Source: Synechococcus sp. GreenBA-s (GTDB taxonomy: Bacteria; Cyanobacteriota; Cyanobacteriia; PCC-6307; Cyanobiaceae). Taken from it: 64,000 nt of DNA. The stretch spans positions 1 to 64,000 of the forward strand of contig NZ_JAGQBX010000006.1 in the NCBI RefSeq assembly GCF_024345855.1, written 5' to 3'. Made by a program: the position numbers and the translations under genes. Below, in pieces: positions 8,801 through 17,803 of this stretch. A model generated the notes under the pieces. That model made no database searches and was not told where the DNA came from. It worked only from the letters and a program-made list of their open reading frames with translations. Within the stretch, counting starts at the first letter, position 1. Every line of letters starts with the position of its first letter.

Positions 8801-9619
8801 GTGACCGCTCCAGGGACCCGCTACATCCTGATCTGCTCCGGCAAGGGGGGCGTCGGGAAGACCACCCTCACGGCCAACCTGGGCATCGCCCTGGCCCGGC
8901 AGGGGGTGCGCACGGCGGTGCTGGACGCGGACTTCGGCCTGCGCAACCTGGACCTGCTGCTGGGCCTGGAGAACCGCATCGTGTTCACCGCCCAGGAGGT
9001 GCTCTCGGGCAGCTGCCGCCTGGAGCAGGCCCTGGTGAAGCACAAGCAGGAGCCCAACCTGGCCCTGCTGCCGGCCGGCAACCCCCGCATGCTCGAGTGG
9101 CTCCAGCCGGAGGACATGCAGCGCATCGCCACCATGCTGGGCGAGCAGTTCGACGTGGTGCTGATCGACTGCCCGGCCGGCATCGAAGACGGCTTCAAGA
9201 ACGCGGTGGCCGCGGCCCAGGAGGCGATCGTGATCACCACCCCGGAGGTGTCCGCGGTGCGGGACGCCGACCGGGTGATCGGCCTGCTCAACAGCCACGG
9301 TGTCAAGCCGATCCAGCTGGTGCTCAACCGGGTGCGGCCCAAGATGATGGCCAACCAGGAGATGCTGAGCGTCGCCGATGTGACCGACATCCTGGCCCTG
9401 CCGCTCCTGGGCCTGGTGATGGAGGACGAGCAGGTGATCGTGTCCACCAACCGGGGCGAGCCGCTCACCCTCAACGGCGCCAAGTCGCCGGCGGCTCTGG
9501 CCTACAACAACATCGCCCGGCGCCTGCGCGGCGAGGACGTGCCGTTGATGGATCCCGCCAAGGCCGGCCGGGGCCTGCGGGCCAAGCTCGGCCGCCTGAT
9601 GACCACCAAGATCTTCTGA
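8801..9619 (+). CDS. minD: Septum site-determining protein MinD (ATPase)
   Basis: A 272-residue ParA/MinD ATPase. The deviant Walker A motif KGGVGKT is at residues 15-21, the Walker B-like VVLIDCPAG is near residue 125, and a C-terminal amphipathic membrane-targeting helix ([10 protein letters not shown]) closes the protein. It binds membrane with ATP, recruits MinC and is released by MinE. The start is GTG. It is followed by minE after 4 bases. Confidence 0.97.
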   Translation: MTAPGTRYILICSGKGGVGKTTLTANLGIALARQGVRTAVLDADFGLRNLDLLLGLENRIVFTAQEVLSGSCRLEQALVKHKQEPNLALLPAGNPRMLEWLQPEDMQRIATMLGEQFDVVLIDCPAGIEDGFKNAVAAAQEAIVITTPEVSAVRDADRVIGLLNSHGVKPIQLVLNRVRPKMMANQEMLSVADVTDILALPLLGLVMEDEQVIVSTNRGEPLTLNGAKSPAALAYNNIARRLRGEDVPLMDPAKAGRGLRAKLGRLMTTKIF

Positions 9620-9623
9620 AGCG

Positions 9624-9950
9624 ATGACCCTCCGCGACTTCATCGACAAGCTGCTCGGTCGTCAGCCCGCCAGCGCCAATGTGGCCCGCGAACGGCTGCA
9701 GCTCGTGCTCGCCCACGACCGCAGCGACCTCAACCCCGAACTCCTGGAGCAGATGCGGCGCGAGATCCTCGAGGTGGTGAGCCGCTACGTGGAGATCGAC
9801 CTGGAGGAGGGCGACGTGAGCCTTGAGACCGGCGATCGGGTCACGGCCCTGGTGGCCAACCTGCCGATCAAGCGGGCCCGTCCCCTGGTGGAGCCCGGCA
9901 GCGCTGCTGGCGGCGTCAGCCGTAGCCACGGCCTGAACCCGGGTGCCTGA
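9624..9950 (+). CDS. minE: Cell division topological specificity factor MinE
   Basis: A 108-residue MinE. The N-terminal amphipathic segment ([11 protein letters not shown]) and MinD-stimulating region ([16 protein letters not shown]) are followed by the dimerisation domain. The C-terminal tail of about 20 residues is variable. It stimulates MinD ATPase and drives pole-to-pole oscillation. It is the second gene of the minDE unit. Confidence 0.96.
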   Translation: MTLRDFIDKLLGRQPASANVARERLQLVLAHDRSDLNPELLEQMRREILEVVSRYVEIDLEEGDVSLETGDRVTALVANLPIKRARPLVEPGSAAGGVSRSHGLNPGA

Positions 9951-10003
9951 AGCCCAGGCACCGGAACCGCGGGAACACTGCGGGCAGCGCAGCCGCCACG
10001 GCC

Positions 10004-10204
10004 ATGGCTCCCAACCTGTTCGCGATCACCGCCGGCGAATCCCTGGTGCTGGATCAGTTGCTGCAGGGCCACAGCAACAAGGGGATCGCCGCGGCCCTGG
10101 TGCTCAGCCCGCGCACGGTGGAGGGACACATCGGCAACCTGCTGGCCAAGACCGGCTGCCGCAACCGCACCCAGCTGCTGCTCTGGGCACTGCGGCAGAG
10201 ATAA
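10004..10204 (+). CDS. Small LuxR-type helix-turn-helix protein
   Basis: A 66-residue protein that is almost entirely a LuxR/GerE DNA-binding domain: LLQGHSNKGIAAALVLS, then PRTVEGHIGNLLAKTGCRNR. There is no receiver or ligand-binding domain, so it must be controlled by abundance or by a partner. Stand-alone GerE domains exist in cyanobacteria, but this one has no function I can name. It starts 53 bases after minE and ends just before tRNA-Thr. Confidence 0.72.
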   Translation: MAPNLFAITAGESLVLDQLLQGHSNKGIAAALVLSPRTVEGHIGNLLAKTGCRNRTQLLLWALRQR

Positions 10205-10211
10205 GCTCCCC

Positions 10212-10228
10212 ACGGGGCCACGCCCCGT
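10212..10228 (+). terminator. Hairpin between the LuxR-like gene and tRNA-Thr
   Basis: A perfect 7-bp stem (ACGGGGC/GCCCCGT) with a 3-base loop ends one base before the tRNA. It has no T-run, so it may be a weak terminator of the preceding gene or a processing signal for the tRNA. Confidence 0.35.
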
Positions 10229-10229
10229 C

Positions 10230-10301
10230 GCCGGCTTAGCTCAGTGGTAGAGCAGCGCTTTTGTAAAGCGAAGGCCATCGGTTCAAATCCGTTAGCCGGC
10301 T
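10230..10301 (+). tRNA. tRNA-Thr (anticodon TGT)
   Basis: A complete 72-base cloverleaf. The acceptor stem GCCGGCT/AGCCGGC is perfect, the D-arm is AGCTCAGTGGTAGAGC, the anticodon TGT is at 10262-10264, and the T-arm holds GGTTCAAATCC. The first anticodon-stem pair is a G-A mismatch. The discriminator base is T and CCA is not encoded. Confidence 0.96.
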
Positions 10302-10414
10302 TTTCGTGCAAGTGACCCTCAGTCCATCGACAGACTCTGCAAACCGCCCACCGCAGGTGTGGCAGCGCTCCGCCCCAGGAGGGGTACTGTTGACCAATAC
10401 CGTATTCGCGTTCC

Positions 10415-10888
10415 ATGGACGCCCGGACGCCAGGCAGCCGTGTCGGGGACAGGAGAGGCGGGTCCGATCGCCGCGATGCAGCCCGCCAAGGCCAGGAGTC
10501 GCGCCGCAGCCCCGACGACCGACGTCAGCAGCCGCGCCATCAGGTGCCCTTCGGTGCCTGGGCCGTCACGGGCGTCATGCGCTGCCAGGATGAGCGCCTC
10601 TGGCCTGTCACCCTCTGGGACATCAGTCGCCGTGGCGCCTGTGTGGTGGTGGTCGGCGAACCGGACCTGCAGTCCGGCGAAGCGGCGCAGTTGACCCTGC
10701 ACGACAGCATGCATGCCGACAGCCTGGTGCTGGAGGTGGAACTGTGCTGGCAGCTCTGCGAGGGGCGCCAGACCTTCCTGGGCCTGGAACTCCCCGGCGA
10801 CGCCGAACTGCCCGACGACTGCTTCCTGGCCCCCTACCTGGAGCAGACCTGGGCCGAGGGCGAGCCCATCGACGCCAGCCTCCTGTAA
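10415..10888 (+). CDS. PilZ-domain protein (first of three)
   Basis: A 157-residue protein. An Arg-rich N-terminus (residues 9-45) leads into a PilZ domain with both cyclic-di-GMP-binding motifs: RQQPR (37-41) and DISRRG (69-74). A beta-rich remainder ends in LEQTW. The PilZ proteins near 29.3 kb and 39.4 kb share the same layout, including a repeated xxxRR N-terminus. It probably acts as a cyclic-di-GMP receptor; the output is unknown. No strong ribosome binding site precedes the ATG. Confidence 0.78.
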   Translation: MDARTPGSRVGDRRGGSDRRDAARQGQESRRSPDDRRQQPRHQVPFGAWAVTGVMRCQDERLWPVTLWDISRRGACVVVVGEPDLQSGEAAQLTLHDSMHADSLVLEVELCWQLCEGRQTFLGLELPGDAELPDDCFLAPYLEQTWAEGEPIDASLL

Positions 10889-10950
10889 CAGCGACTCAGA
10901 CCAGAGCCGCCCGCTCCCCCTGGAGCCCAGGGACTGACCCGGGGTTCGCA

Positions 10951-11769
10951 TCAGGACGCGAACAGGCGCAGCAAGTAGACCAGAGCCACGGCGATCCCCA
11001 CACCCACCACTAGGTGGCGCAGGGCCTCAGGATCAACCCGGCCGGCCAGCCGGCCCCCCAGCGCTCCGCCCAGCAGGGCTGCCAGCGCCATCACCGCGGC
11101 CGTGACCCAGGCCACCTGGCCGGAGAACAGGAAGAACAGCGCGGCCGTGACGTTGGTGAGGAAGGCGATCGCCTGCTTGAGGCCATTGAGGCGAGTCAGG
11201 CTGTCGTCGAGGCTGAGGGCCAGCACCGCCAGCACGATCACGCTCAGACCGCCGCCGAAATAGCCCCCATAGATGGCCGCCAGGGCCACCGGGCCGATCG
11301 CCCACCGCTCACTGGGGAGGCGGCCGCGACGTTCGGCACGCCGCAGAACCCAGGCCCGCAGCCGCCCCTGGGCCGCCAGCAGCAGGGAGGCGAACAGGAT
11401 CAGCAGGGGCACCAGGGCGGCGAACAGCCTCTCGCCGGTGTTCAGCAGCAGCACCCCGCCCACCAGTCCGCCGGCGGCAGCGGCGGGCAGCAGCAGCCAG
11501 AGGCGGCGGCCCTGGCCGCGCAGCTCCCGGCGCTGGGCCAGGGTGGCGCCCAGGTAGCCGGGGGCCAGGGCCACGGTGTTGGTCACGTTGGCCATCACCG
11601 CCGGCAGTCCCAGGGCGGTGAGGGCTGGGAAGCTGATCAGGGAGCCGCCGCCCGCCAGGGCGTTGATCAGGCCCGCGGCCGCGGCCGCCAGCGCCACCCA
11701 GGCCAGATCCAGGCCCCCGAGCTCCCCCACCGCCCGGGGGGCCACGGCCAGCAGGGCCTCAGAGGGCAT
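10951..11769 (-). CDS. TauE/SafE-family sulfite/anion exporter
   Basis: A 272-residue membrane protein with about eight hydrophobic segments. Its two halves carry the TauE/SafE signatures: [18 protein letters not shown] near residue 33 and [11 protein letters not shown] near residue 165. The family exports sulfite, sulfoacetate and related organosulfur anions, although many members are uncharacterised. Its ATG lies within the end of the cysteine synthase gene (11-base overlap), so the two are co-translated. That pairing favours a sulfur substrate. Confidence 0.88.
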   Translation of the reverse strand: MPSEALLAVAPRAVGELGGLDLAWVALAAAAAGLINALAGGGSLISFPALTALGLPAVMANVTNTVALAPGYLGATLAQRRELRGQGRRLWLLLPAAAAGGLVGGVLLLNTGERLFAALVPLLILFASLLLAAQGRLRAWVLRRAERRGRLPSERWAIGPVALAAIYGGYFGGGLSVIVLAVLALSLDDSLTRLNGLKQAIAFLTNVTAALFFLFSGQVAWVTAAVMALAALLGGALGGRLAGRVDPEALRHLVVGVGIAVALVYLLRLFAS

Positions 11770-12739
11770 CGCCGTACCAGTCGCTCACGTCGTCGCCCTC
11801 CAGGCCGATCGCGGCCAGCAGGCTGGTGGAGAGGTAGCGCTCGCTGCCCGAGGCGCAGATGGCCACGATGCGCTGCCCCGCCAGCTCCGGCCGCCGCGCC
11901 AGCTGCAGGGCCGCCCAGACCACCGCCCCGCTGGAGACGCCGAGGGGAATGCCGTCGTGGGCGGCGCAGTAGCGCAGCACGGCGATCGCATCCTCCTCAT
12001 AGGCCGAGACGATCTCGTCGATCAGCTCGAGATCCACCTGGGGCGACACGAAGTTGGGCCCCATGCCCGTGAGCTGGTGCGGCCCAGGTTCACCGCCCCC
12101 GAGCACGGGGGAGCGGGCCGGCTGCACCGCCACGCAGCGCAGGCCGGGATGGAGGGGCTTGAGGGCGCGGGCCACCCCCATGAGGGTGCCGCCGGTGCCC
12201 ACCCCCGCCACCACCACCGCCAGCTGGCCGCCGGTGTCGCGCCAGATCTCGGGGCCGGTGGTGCGCTCGTGGATGGCGGGATTGGCGGGGTTGCGGAACT
12301 GCTGCAGGATCACGCCGCCGGGGATGCGCCGCTGCAGCTCCTCCGCCTTGGCGATGCAGCCGAGCATGCCCTGGTCCGCCGGCGTGAGCACCACCCTCGC
12401 CCCGAGCAGCTTGGCCAGGCGGATGCGCTCGGCGCTGACCCGCTCCGGCATCACCAGGATCAGGCGAACCCCGGCGGCGGCGGCGGCAAAGGCCAGGCCG
12501 ATGCCGGTGTTGCCGGTGGTGGGCTCGATCAGCACGGAGTCCTGTCGCACCACACCGGCAGCGCGGGCGTGCTCCAGCAGGTTGAAGGCCGTACGGTCCT
12601 TGACGCTGCCGAGGGGGTTCAGGTACTCGAGCTTGAGCACCACTTCCGCCTGGGCTCCGTAGTGCCGGGCCGTCCCGTGCAGCCGCACCAGCGGCGTGTT
12701 GCCGATGCGCTCGGTGAGGCGATCGAGAATGGCGGTCAT
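11759..12739 (-). CDS. cysK: Cysteine synthase (O-acetylserine sulfhydrylase)
   Basis: A 326-residue PLP enzyme that joins sulfide to O-acetylserine. Lys47 in NPLGSVKDR is the Schiff-base lysine. TTGNTGIG binds the substrate carboxylate and [10 protein letters not shown] binds the cofactor phosphate. The C-terminus (SDWYGD) is intact. ATG at 12739 fits the family start ([16 protein letters not shown]). Its end overlaps the exporter gene. Cyanobacteria often carry more than one such enzyme, so it may be an accessory isoform rather than the main one. Confidence 0.93.
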   Translation of the reverse strand: MTAILDRLTERIGNTPLVRLHGTARHYGAQAEVVLKLEYLNPLGSVKDRTAFNLLEHARAAGVVRQDSVLIEPTTGNTGIGLAFAAAAAGVRLILVMPERVSAERIRLAKLLGARVVLTPADQGMLGCIAKAEELQRRIPGGVILQQFRNPANPAIHERTTGPEIWRDTGGQLAVVVAGVGTGGTLMGVARALKPLHPGLRCVAVQPARSPVLGGGEPGPHQLTGMGPNFVSPQVDLELIDEIVSAYEEDAIAVLRYCAAHDGIPLGVSSGAVVWAALQLARRPELAGQRIVAICASGSERYLSTSLLAAIGLEGDDVSDWYGDAL

Positions 12740-12898
12740 TGCTGGCGTTGCAGCCCCCACGGCGCGGACGTGCGGCCGATCATCGCCGCAGACCCCGGGG
12801 GAGCCGCGTCTGCGGCGATGGTGGCGCCAGCCACGCCAGCGGCAGGCGGATCCCATCGGGCACCGGCCTGGGCCCGGAGCGTGTCACTGGAATCGGGC

Positions 12899-12904
12899 TA
12901 GCGT
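12899..12904 (+). promoter_or_regulatory. Candidate -10 box for the secreted unknown protein
   Basis: TAGCGT lies 34 bases before the ATG at 12939 and is identical to the box in front of the invertase. It lies in the divergent gap with cysK. Confidence 0.35.
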
Positions 12905-12938
12905 TTCGCCAGTCGAGGCGCCGACCGCCACCCACGCC

Positions 12939-14147
12939 ATGGCCCCCTCAGCCCTGACCTCGACCTGGCGGCACGGCGGCGGCGGCCTGGCCCTGCTGCT
13001 CACCCTGGCCGCACTGCCGGCCCCGGCGGCCCCCGCCAAGCGGCCAGCCCCGGCGGCCGCTGGCGCCACTTACACGCTGGAGGCCCGCACCGTGACGGGC
13101 CTGGGGGCGGGCGGCATGGGCAGCGCGGAGATGATGCGGATGGTAATGGGCGGTGGCGCCAGCATCAGCAGCAGCCGAACCCTGGAGCTGCGCCTGCAGG
13201 GCAGCCGGGTGCCGGCCGAGGCGCCGAAGGCGGAACACCGGATCCCCCAGGGCCTGGCCCTGGGCAGCGCCCTGCCCCTGCTCAGCAGCGGGCCCAGCAG
13301 CGGGCGCAGCCGGGGTGCCGAGACGCCGGAGCCGCTGGAGCGCCCCAAGGGCCGCCTGCTGATCTTCCGCGGCTGCGGCGAGACTGCCGGCTCCGGTCAA
13401 CCGGAGGTGCTGGACATCGCCAAGCTGGTGCCGGACGCCAGGCAACTGGAGGCGCTGCAGGGGGCCATGGGCCAGCGGGCCGGCCGGGGCGCCGCGCTTG
13501 AGCCGGCGGCAGCCGCCGCCATCACCGGCACCTGGCCCAACGGCGACAGCCAGGGCGACCTCGCGGCCACGGCCTCCCTGGTGGGCGACCACAGCGTGGT
13601 GAGCAACTACGCCCCCGAGCTCCGCTTCCGGGTGGAGGCCAGCCACGACTTCCTGGCTCCGCTGCAGCTCAGCGCCAGCCCCGCCGGAGCCGCCTGGCAG
13701 CTGTCCTGGCAACCCGTCGCCACCGTGCTGGGCTACCAGGCCATGGCCACCAGCGCCGGCAAGGGCCCGGACGAACTGGTGATCTGGACCTCCAGCAGCA
13801 GCGGCTGGGCGGGCAGCGCCATCCCCTCCAACCTCGATCGCCGCAGCGCCGCCCAGCTGATCGCCCAGAAGGTGCTGCTGCCGCCCGAGGCCACCCGCTG
13901 CAGCATCAGCGCCCAGGCCAGTGCGGCGATGGCGATGCCGGTGCTGCAGGTCACGGCCTACGGCGATCCGCTCACCGTGACGGGCCCGGCGGGCGCCACC
14001 CCCTGGCGGGTGAGCCTGCGGCGCGAGTCCACGGCCTCACGCCTGCTGATGGCCGGCATGCCCGGCGCCGATGCCGATGACGGGGCGGGCGGCGAGGCAG
14101 ACCAGACGAAACCCCGGGGCTTCAAGCTGTTTCCAGGGCTGTTCTGA
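12939..14147 (+). CDS. Secreted protein of unknown function
   Basis: A 402-residue protein with a signal peptide (hydrophobic GLALLLTLAALPAPAAPA). Near residue 70 is a Met/Gly-rich stretch (MMRMVMGGG). The rest consists of beta-prone and Ala/Gly-rich blocks with few cysteines (GCGE, TRCS). I do not recognise a named domain. Proteins with a similar combination (a Met-Gly stretch and a PQGLALG segment) occur in proteobacteria to my knowledge, also without a function. It is followed after 27 bases by the HD-GYP gene on the same strand. Confidence 0.7.
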   Translation: MAPSALTSTWRHGGGGLALLLTLAALPAPAAPAKRPAPAAAGATYTLEARTVTGLGAGGMGSAEMMRMVMGGGASISSSRTLELRLQGSRVPAEAPKAEHRIPQGLALGSALPLLSSGPSSGRSRGAETPEPLERPKGRLLIFRGCGETAGSGQPEVLDIAKLVPDARQLEALQGAMGQRAGRGAALEPAAAAAITGTWPNGDSQGDLAATASLVGDHSVVSNYAPELRFRVEASHDFLAPLQLSASPAGAAWQLSWQPVATVLGYQAMATSAGKGPDELVIWTSSSSGWAGSAIPSNLDRRSAAQLIAQKVLLPPEATRCSISAQASAAMAMPVLQVTAYGDPLTVTGPAGATPWRVSLRRESTASRLLMAGMPGADADDGAGGEADQTKPRGFKLFPGLF

Positions 14148-14174
14148 GCCGGCGGCCGTGGTCCACGCCGAAGC

Positions 14175-15338
14175 GTGGCTTGGTCCAGCGGCACCAGCGT
14201 GAAAACCCTGAAGGCTGGTGTGACCGTGCTCGCGCGCCATCCGGCCGGTGGGCTCGCCGATGATCTGAGCGGGCGGCTGCGGGGACTGCAGGACCGCATG
14301 CTGGCCATAGCGCCCACGATCGACCGCATCGCCTGCACGCGCTACGACCCGACCACGGACCTGCTGAAGACGTTCGTCAACAGCACCCGCAGCGGTGAAG
14401 CGATCGCCGACGACGCATGCACCCTGGCCACGAGCAGCGCCCTGCAGGCCCTGGCCCAGGGGGGTGGCGTGCGGGTGATCCAGGACATTCCCGCCACGGT
14501 GCAGGGCACGCGTGAACACTCCCGTTGGCTGCGGCGCCAGGGCTACGGCTCGTCACTCACGGTGCCGATGCAGGACAACAGCGCCTTCATCGGCTTCATC
14601 GTCTACGACTCGCTCCAGCGCAACGCCTTCACCGCCACCCTGCAGCGGGATCTGGAGCTGTTCTCCAACCTGATCAACATCACGATCTCCAGCGTCTACG
14701 CGGCCGTGCGCTCACTTCGGGCCTCCGCCGCCGTCGCCCAGGACTTCGTGCGACTGCGCGACTACGAGACCGGCAGCCACCTCGATCGCGTCGCCCACGA
14801 CTGCCGCCTGATCGCCAAGAACCTGGCCCAGCCCCTGGGGCTGAGGGATGCGTTCATCGAGCAGCTGTTCCTCTACGCGACCCTGCACGACATCCGCAAG
14901 ATCGGCATTCCCGACGCCATCCTGCTCAAGGAGGGGAACCTCACTCCGGAGGAGCGGCAGGTGATCCAGACCCATGGGCCGCTGGGCCTGCAGATCCTCG
15001 AAAAGGTGATCGGCAAGCACGCCCTACGGGACCTGCCGGATTCCACCTTGATGCGCAACATCGTGGATGGCCACCACGAACGGCTCGACGGCTCCGGCTA
15101 TCCACTGGGCCTGCGGGGGGAAGCGATTCCCCTGGAGGCGCGGATCGTGGCGGTAGCCGATGTGTTCGACGCCAGCACCTGCCGCCGGCCCTATCGCCAG
15201 CCCCAGGCGATCGAGGCGGGCCTGGCGGAACTGGAGCACCAGGCGGCCGGGGGACTGGTGGATTCCCTGGTGGTGGCGGCGCTGACCCGCCAGCGGGCCG
15301 ACGTGGAGGCCATCCGCCAGCGCTTCCAGGACGACTGA
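14175..15338 (+). CDS. GAF / HD-GYP domain protein (candidate cyclic-di-GMP phosphodiesterase)
   Basis: A 387-residue soluble protein. A GAF sensor domain (about residues 30-180) is followed by an HD-GYP domain (about 190-370). Visible motifs are RDYETGSHLDRVA, LHDIRKIGIPD, DGHHERLDGSGYP and VADVFDAST. The metal-binding His/Asp residues and the GYP loop are present, but HDxGK reads HDIRK, with Arg in place of the conserved Gly. HD-GYP enzymes hydrolyse cyclic-di-GMP to GMP or pGpG. The GTG at 14175 is the first plausible start; in-frame GTGs downstream (for example at 14199) are alternatives. Confidence 0.83.
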   Translation: MAWSSGTSVKTLKAGVTVLARHPAGGLADDLSGRLRGLQDRMLAIAPTIDRIACTRYDPTTDLLKTFVNSTRSGEAIADDACTLATSSALQALAQGGGVRVIQDIPATVQGTREHSRWLRRQGYGSSLTVPMQDNSAFIGFIVYDSLQRNAFTATLQRDLELFSNLINITISSVYAAVRSLRASAAVAQDFVRLRDYETGSHLDRVAHDCRLIAKNLAQPLGLRDAFIEQLFLYATLHDIRKIGIPDAILLKEGNLTPEERQVIQTHGPLGLQILEKVIGKHALRDLPDSTLMRNIVDGHHERLDGSGYPLGLRGEAIPLEARIVAVADVFDASTCRRPYRQPQAIEAGLAELEHQAAGGLVDSLVVAALTRQRADVEAIRQRFQDD

Positions 15339-15494
15339 TCCACGGACCGGCACAGACGAAGCGCGCCTGCCGCTTTCTGCAAACCCAGCCGAATTCCTCG
15401 ACTTTTCAATCGCCACGGCCAGCGCGACAGGGGCCTGGGTTGTCGATACGTTGCGGCAAGACGGCCGGGTGACTCCGGTGCGCCAGGCAAGGCC

Positions 15495-16106
15495 ATGCGT
15501 CCCCTCCCAACCCCCAACGGCAGGCCGGCCCTGCAGCTCCGGCGGCTGGCCGGCGGGCTGCTGGGCGCTGTACTGGGCTACGGGCTCACCAGCCGGCTGC
15601 CGGAGGTGCCCGCCACCCTGCTGGGCGCCCTGGCCCTGGGCGGTACGGCCCAGCTGAGCGGCCGCACCGTGGATCCCCTGCGCTGGTGGGGCCTGCTGGG
15701 GGTCGCCACCGGATCGGTGCTGGGAACGGCGGTGATGCTGGCGGCCAAGCTGCAGGCCAGCGCCCCCGCTGGGCATCTCACGGGCCGGGCCCTCACGGTG
15801 GGCTGCTTTGCCCTGGCCGGCGGCCTGGCCGGTCGACGCCTGAGCCGGGATGCGCTGCTGGGCGGCGGCCATCCGCCGCGGGAGCTGCTGCGCTCGGCCA
15901 GTGCGCTCACTACCGGCATCTTCGCGGTGCTGGTGACCCTCACCTTCCTGTATTCCGGCCTCGATCCCGCCCGGGCCTTCTCCAGCCGTCTGAGCACCGC
16001 GCTCACGATCCTCGTGACTGCGATCACGGTGCCGGGCTGGCTGATCCACCTGCTGGATCGCCCGCCCCAGCGCTCCCCCCGCCCGCAGCCCGATGCCGAC
16101 CGCTGA
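15495..16106 (+). CDS. Membrane protein of unknown function, first gene of a five-gene run
   Basis: A 203-residue protein with about five hydrophobic segments and a basic, Pro-rich C-terminus. I recognise no family. AAGG lies a few bases before the ATG. It overlaps the next gene (DUF1622) by 14 bases and probably heads a translationally coupled operon of small membrane proteins ending in a transporter and a phosphatase. Confidence 0.68.
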   Translation: MRPLPTPNGRPALQLRRLAGGLLGAVLGYGLTSRLPEVPATLLGALALGGTAQLSGRTVDPLRWWGLLGVATGSVLGTAVMLAAKLQASAPAGHLTGRALTVGCFALAGGLAGRRLSRDALLGGGHPPRELLRSASALTTGIFAVLVTLTFLYSGLDPARAFSSRLSTALTILVTAITVPGWLIHLLDRPPQRSPRPQPDADR

Positions 16107-16509
16107 CAGCGCCGAGACCCTGCTGCTGGCCGTGGCCGGCGCCACCCGCTTCCTGCTCGAGACCCTCTCGGTGGGAACGGTGCTCGTGGGCCTACTGGCC
16201 TGTGCCCAGCAGCTGCCACGGCCCTGGCGGCGGCGACCGCATTCCAGCCTCCCCCTGGCGGGGGTGCGGCTGCGCTTCGGTGCCTGGCTGTCGCTCGCCC
16301 TGGAGTTCCAGCTCGGGGCCGACATCGTCGCCACCACCACCACCCCCTCGGGCCAGCACCTGATCCAGCTGGGCGTGGTGGCCGTGATCCGGACCTTCCT
16401 GAATCTGTTCCTGGGCCGGGAACTGGAGGCGGAGACGCGCCTGGAACGGGAGAACGCCCGGCCGGCCCCGCCCGCCCAGGACGCCAGCGCGGAGGCCCGG
16501 CCATGGTGA
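16093..16509 (+). CDS. DUF1622 family membrane protein
   Basis: A 138-residue protein with three hydrophobic segments and the DUF1622 core: LEFQLGADIVATT, then GVVAVIRTFLNLFLGRELE. The function of the family is not known. It overlaps its neighbours on both sides, so it is made together with the DUF202 protein. Confidence 0.8.
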   Translation: MPTADSAETLLLAVAGATRFLLETLSVGTVLVGLLACAQQLPRPWRRRPHSSLPLAGVRLRFGAWLSLALEFQLGADIVATTTTPSGQHLIQLGVVAVIRTFLNLFLGRELEAETRLERENARPAPPAQDASAEARPW

Positions 16510-16886
16510 ACGTCAACAACGAGCTGGCCAAGGAGCGCAACCGGGCGGCCGCCGATCGCACCCTGATGGCCTGGATCCGCACCAGCCTGTCGCTGATCAG
16601 CTTCGGCTTCGGCCTCGACAAGATCATCGCCGCGATCAACGGCCGCGGCGGCGGCATCGCCCACGCCGGGCTGGGGGTGCAGCTGGTGGCGATGGGCTTC
16701 GTGACCACGGGCGTCCTCGCCCTGGCCCTGGCCACCCTGCAGCACCAGCGCTATGTGCGGCGGCTCCAGCGCAACGACATCGTCTACCGGGATCACTTCC
16801 CGATCGCGACGGTGACCGCCGTGCTGATCACGCTGATCGGCGTGATCGCGCTGCTGATGCTGCTGGTGGGCGCCGTCACGGCCTGA
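16503..16886 (+). CDS. DUF202 (YidH-like) membrane protein
   Basis: A 127-residue DUF202 protein. The N-terminal signature NNELAKERNRAAADRTLMAW is followed by IRTSLSLISFGFGLDKI, then two more hydrophobic segments. Known members are small inner-membrane proteins without an established role. It starts within the last codons of the DUF1622 gene. Confidence 0.85.
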   Translation: MVNVNNELAKERNRAAADRTLMAWIRTSLSLISFGFGLDKIIAAINGRGGGIAHAGLGVQLVAMGFVTTGVLALALATLQHQRYVRRLQRNDIVYRDHFPIATVTAVLITLIGVIALLMLLVGAVTA

Positions 16887-16936
16887 GCCCTCCCAGCCCC
16901 GTTCCGCCTACGTCCTTCTCCTCTGCACCCGTCGCC

Positions 16937-17803
16937 ATGGCCCAGGCCTCCACCCTGCTGGTGAGCGCCACCCTGTTCACGATCATGTTCGCCCTCGGCC
17001 TCGGCCTGCCGGGCGATGGGCTGCGCCTGGTGCGCCGTCGCTGGGGCCTGGTGCTGCGGGTGCTGGTCGGCTCGTGCCTGCTCGTGCCCCTGGCGGCCCT
17101 GCTGCTGCTGAAGCTGCCCGTCAGCTTCGCCCTGAGCCCGGCCGCGCGCCTGGCGATCGGGCTGATGGCCGTCTGCCCCAGCGCGCCCCTGATCCTGCGC
17201 AAGGCCGGCAACCAAGGTGGCGATCGCCAGCTGGCGGCGCTGCTGCAGGGCTGTGCTGCCGTGGCCGCAATCGTGTCGGTGCCGCTGATGGCCGACCTCT
17301 TCAGCTCCAGCTTCGGCCTGAAGGGCTGGGACGTGGGTCCGGCGGAGGTGGCCCTGCAGGTGGGCCAGGTCCAGCTGCTGCCCCTGCTGGCGGGCCTGGC
17401 GCTCCGGCGCTGGCAGCCCCAGCTGGTGGGCCGGATCCAGGAGCCGCTCGACCGGCTCGCCAACGGCCTGCTACTGCTGTTGATCGTGGTGGTGCTGCTC
17501 AAGACCGCCCCGCTGCTGCTGCCCTTCGTGGGCCGTGAACTGCTGGCCTTAGCCCTGATGGCGGTGATGGTGCTGGCGGCGCTGGCCATCGGCCTGCTGC
17601 TCGCCGGCCCCCAGCCGCGGGAGCGCACCACCGTGGCGCTGGTGACCTCGATGCGCAATCCCGGCCTGGCCCTGCTGCTGGCCACCACCCATGCGCCCAG
17701 CCAGCCGGGCGTGAAGATCGCCGTGCTCGCCTACCTGCTGGTCACGGTGCTGCTCTCGCTGCCCGTGCTGCGCTGGCAACAGCGCCAGGGGGTGGCGGCA
17801 TGA
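16937..17803 (+). CDS. Bile acid:sodium symporter (BASS) family transporter
   Basis: A 288-residue protein with about nine hydrophobic segments and the BASS-type core: GLMAVCPSAPLILRKAG in the first half and SMRNPGLALLLA in the second. The family imports organic anions with sodium; substrates include bile acids, sulfated steroids, pyruvate and glucosinolate precursors. The substrate here cannot be read from sequence. It overlaps the HAD gene by 4 bases (ATGA), and the sulfatase locus follows. Confidence 0.78.
   Translation: MAQASTLLVSATLFTIMFALGLGLPGDGLRLVRRRWGLVLRVLVGSCLLVPLAALLLLKLPVSFALSPAARLAIGLMAVCPSAPLILRKAGNQGGDRQLAALLQGCAAVAAIVSVPLMADLFSSSFGLKGWDVGPAEVALQVGQVQLLPLLAGLALRRWQPQLVGRIQEPLDRLANGLLLLLIVVVLLKTAPLLLPFVGRELLALALMAVMVLAALAIGLLLAGPQPRERTTVALVTSMRNPGLALLLATTHAPSQPGVKIAVLAYLLVTVLLSLPVLRWQQRQGVAA

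Noticed and set aside
15024-16796. 590-codon minus-strand open frame
   Set aside because: Lies over the HD-GYP, DUF1622 and DUF202 genes, which have clear family motifs; the antisense product has none.
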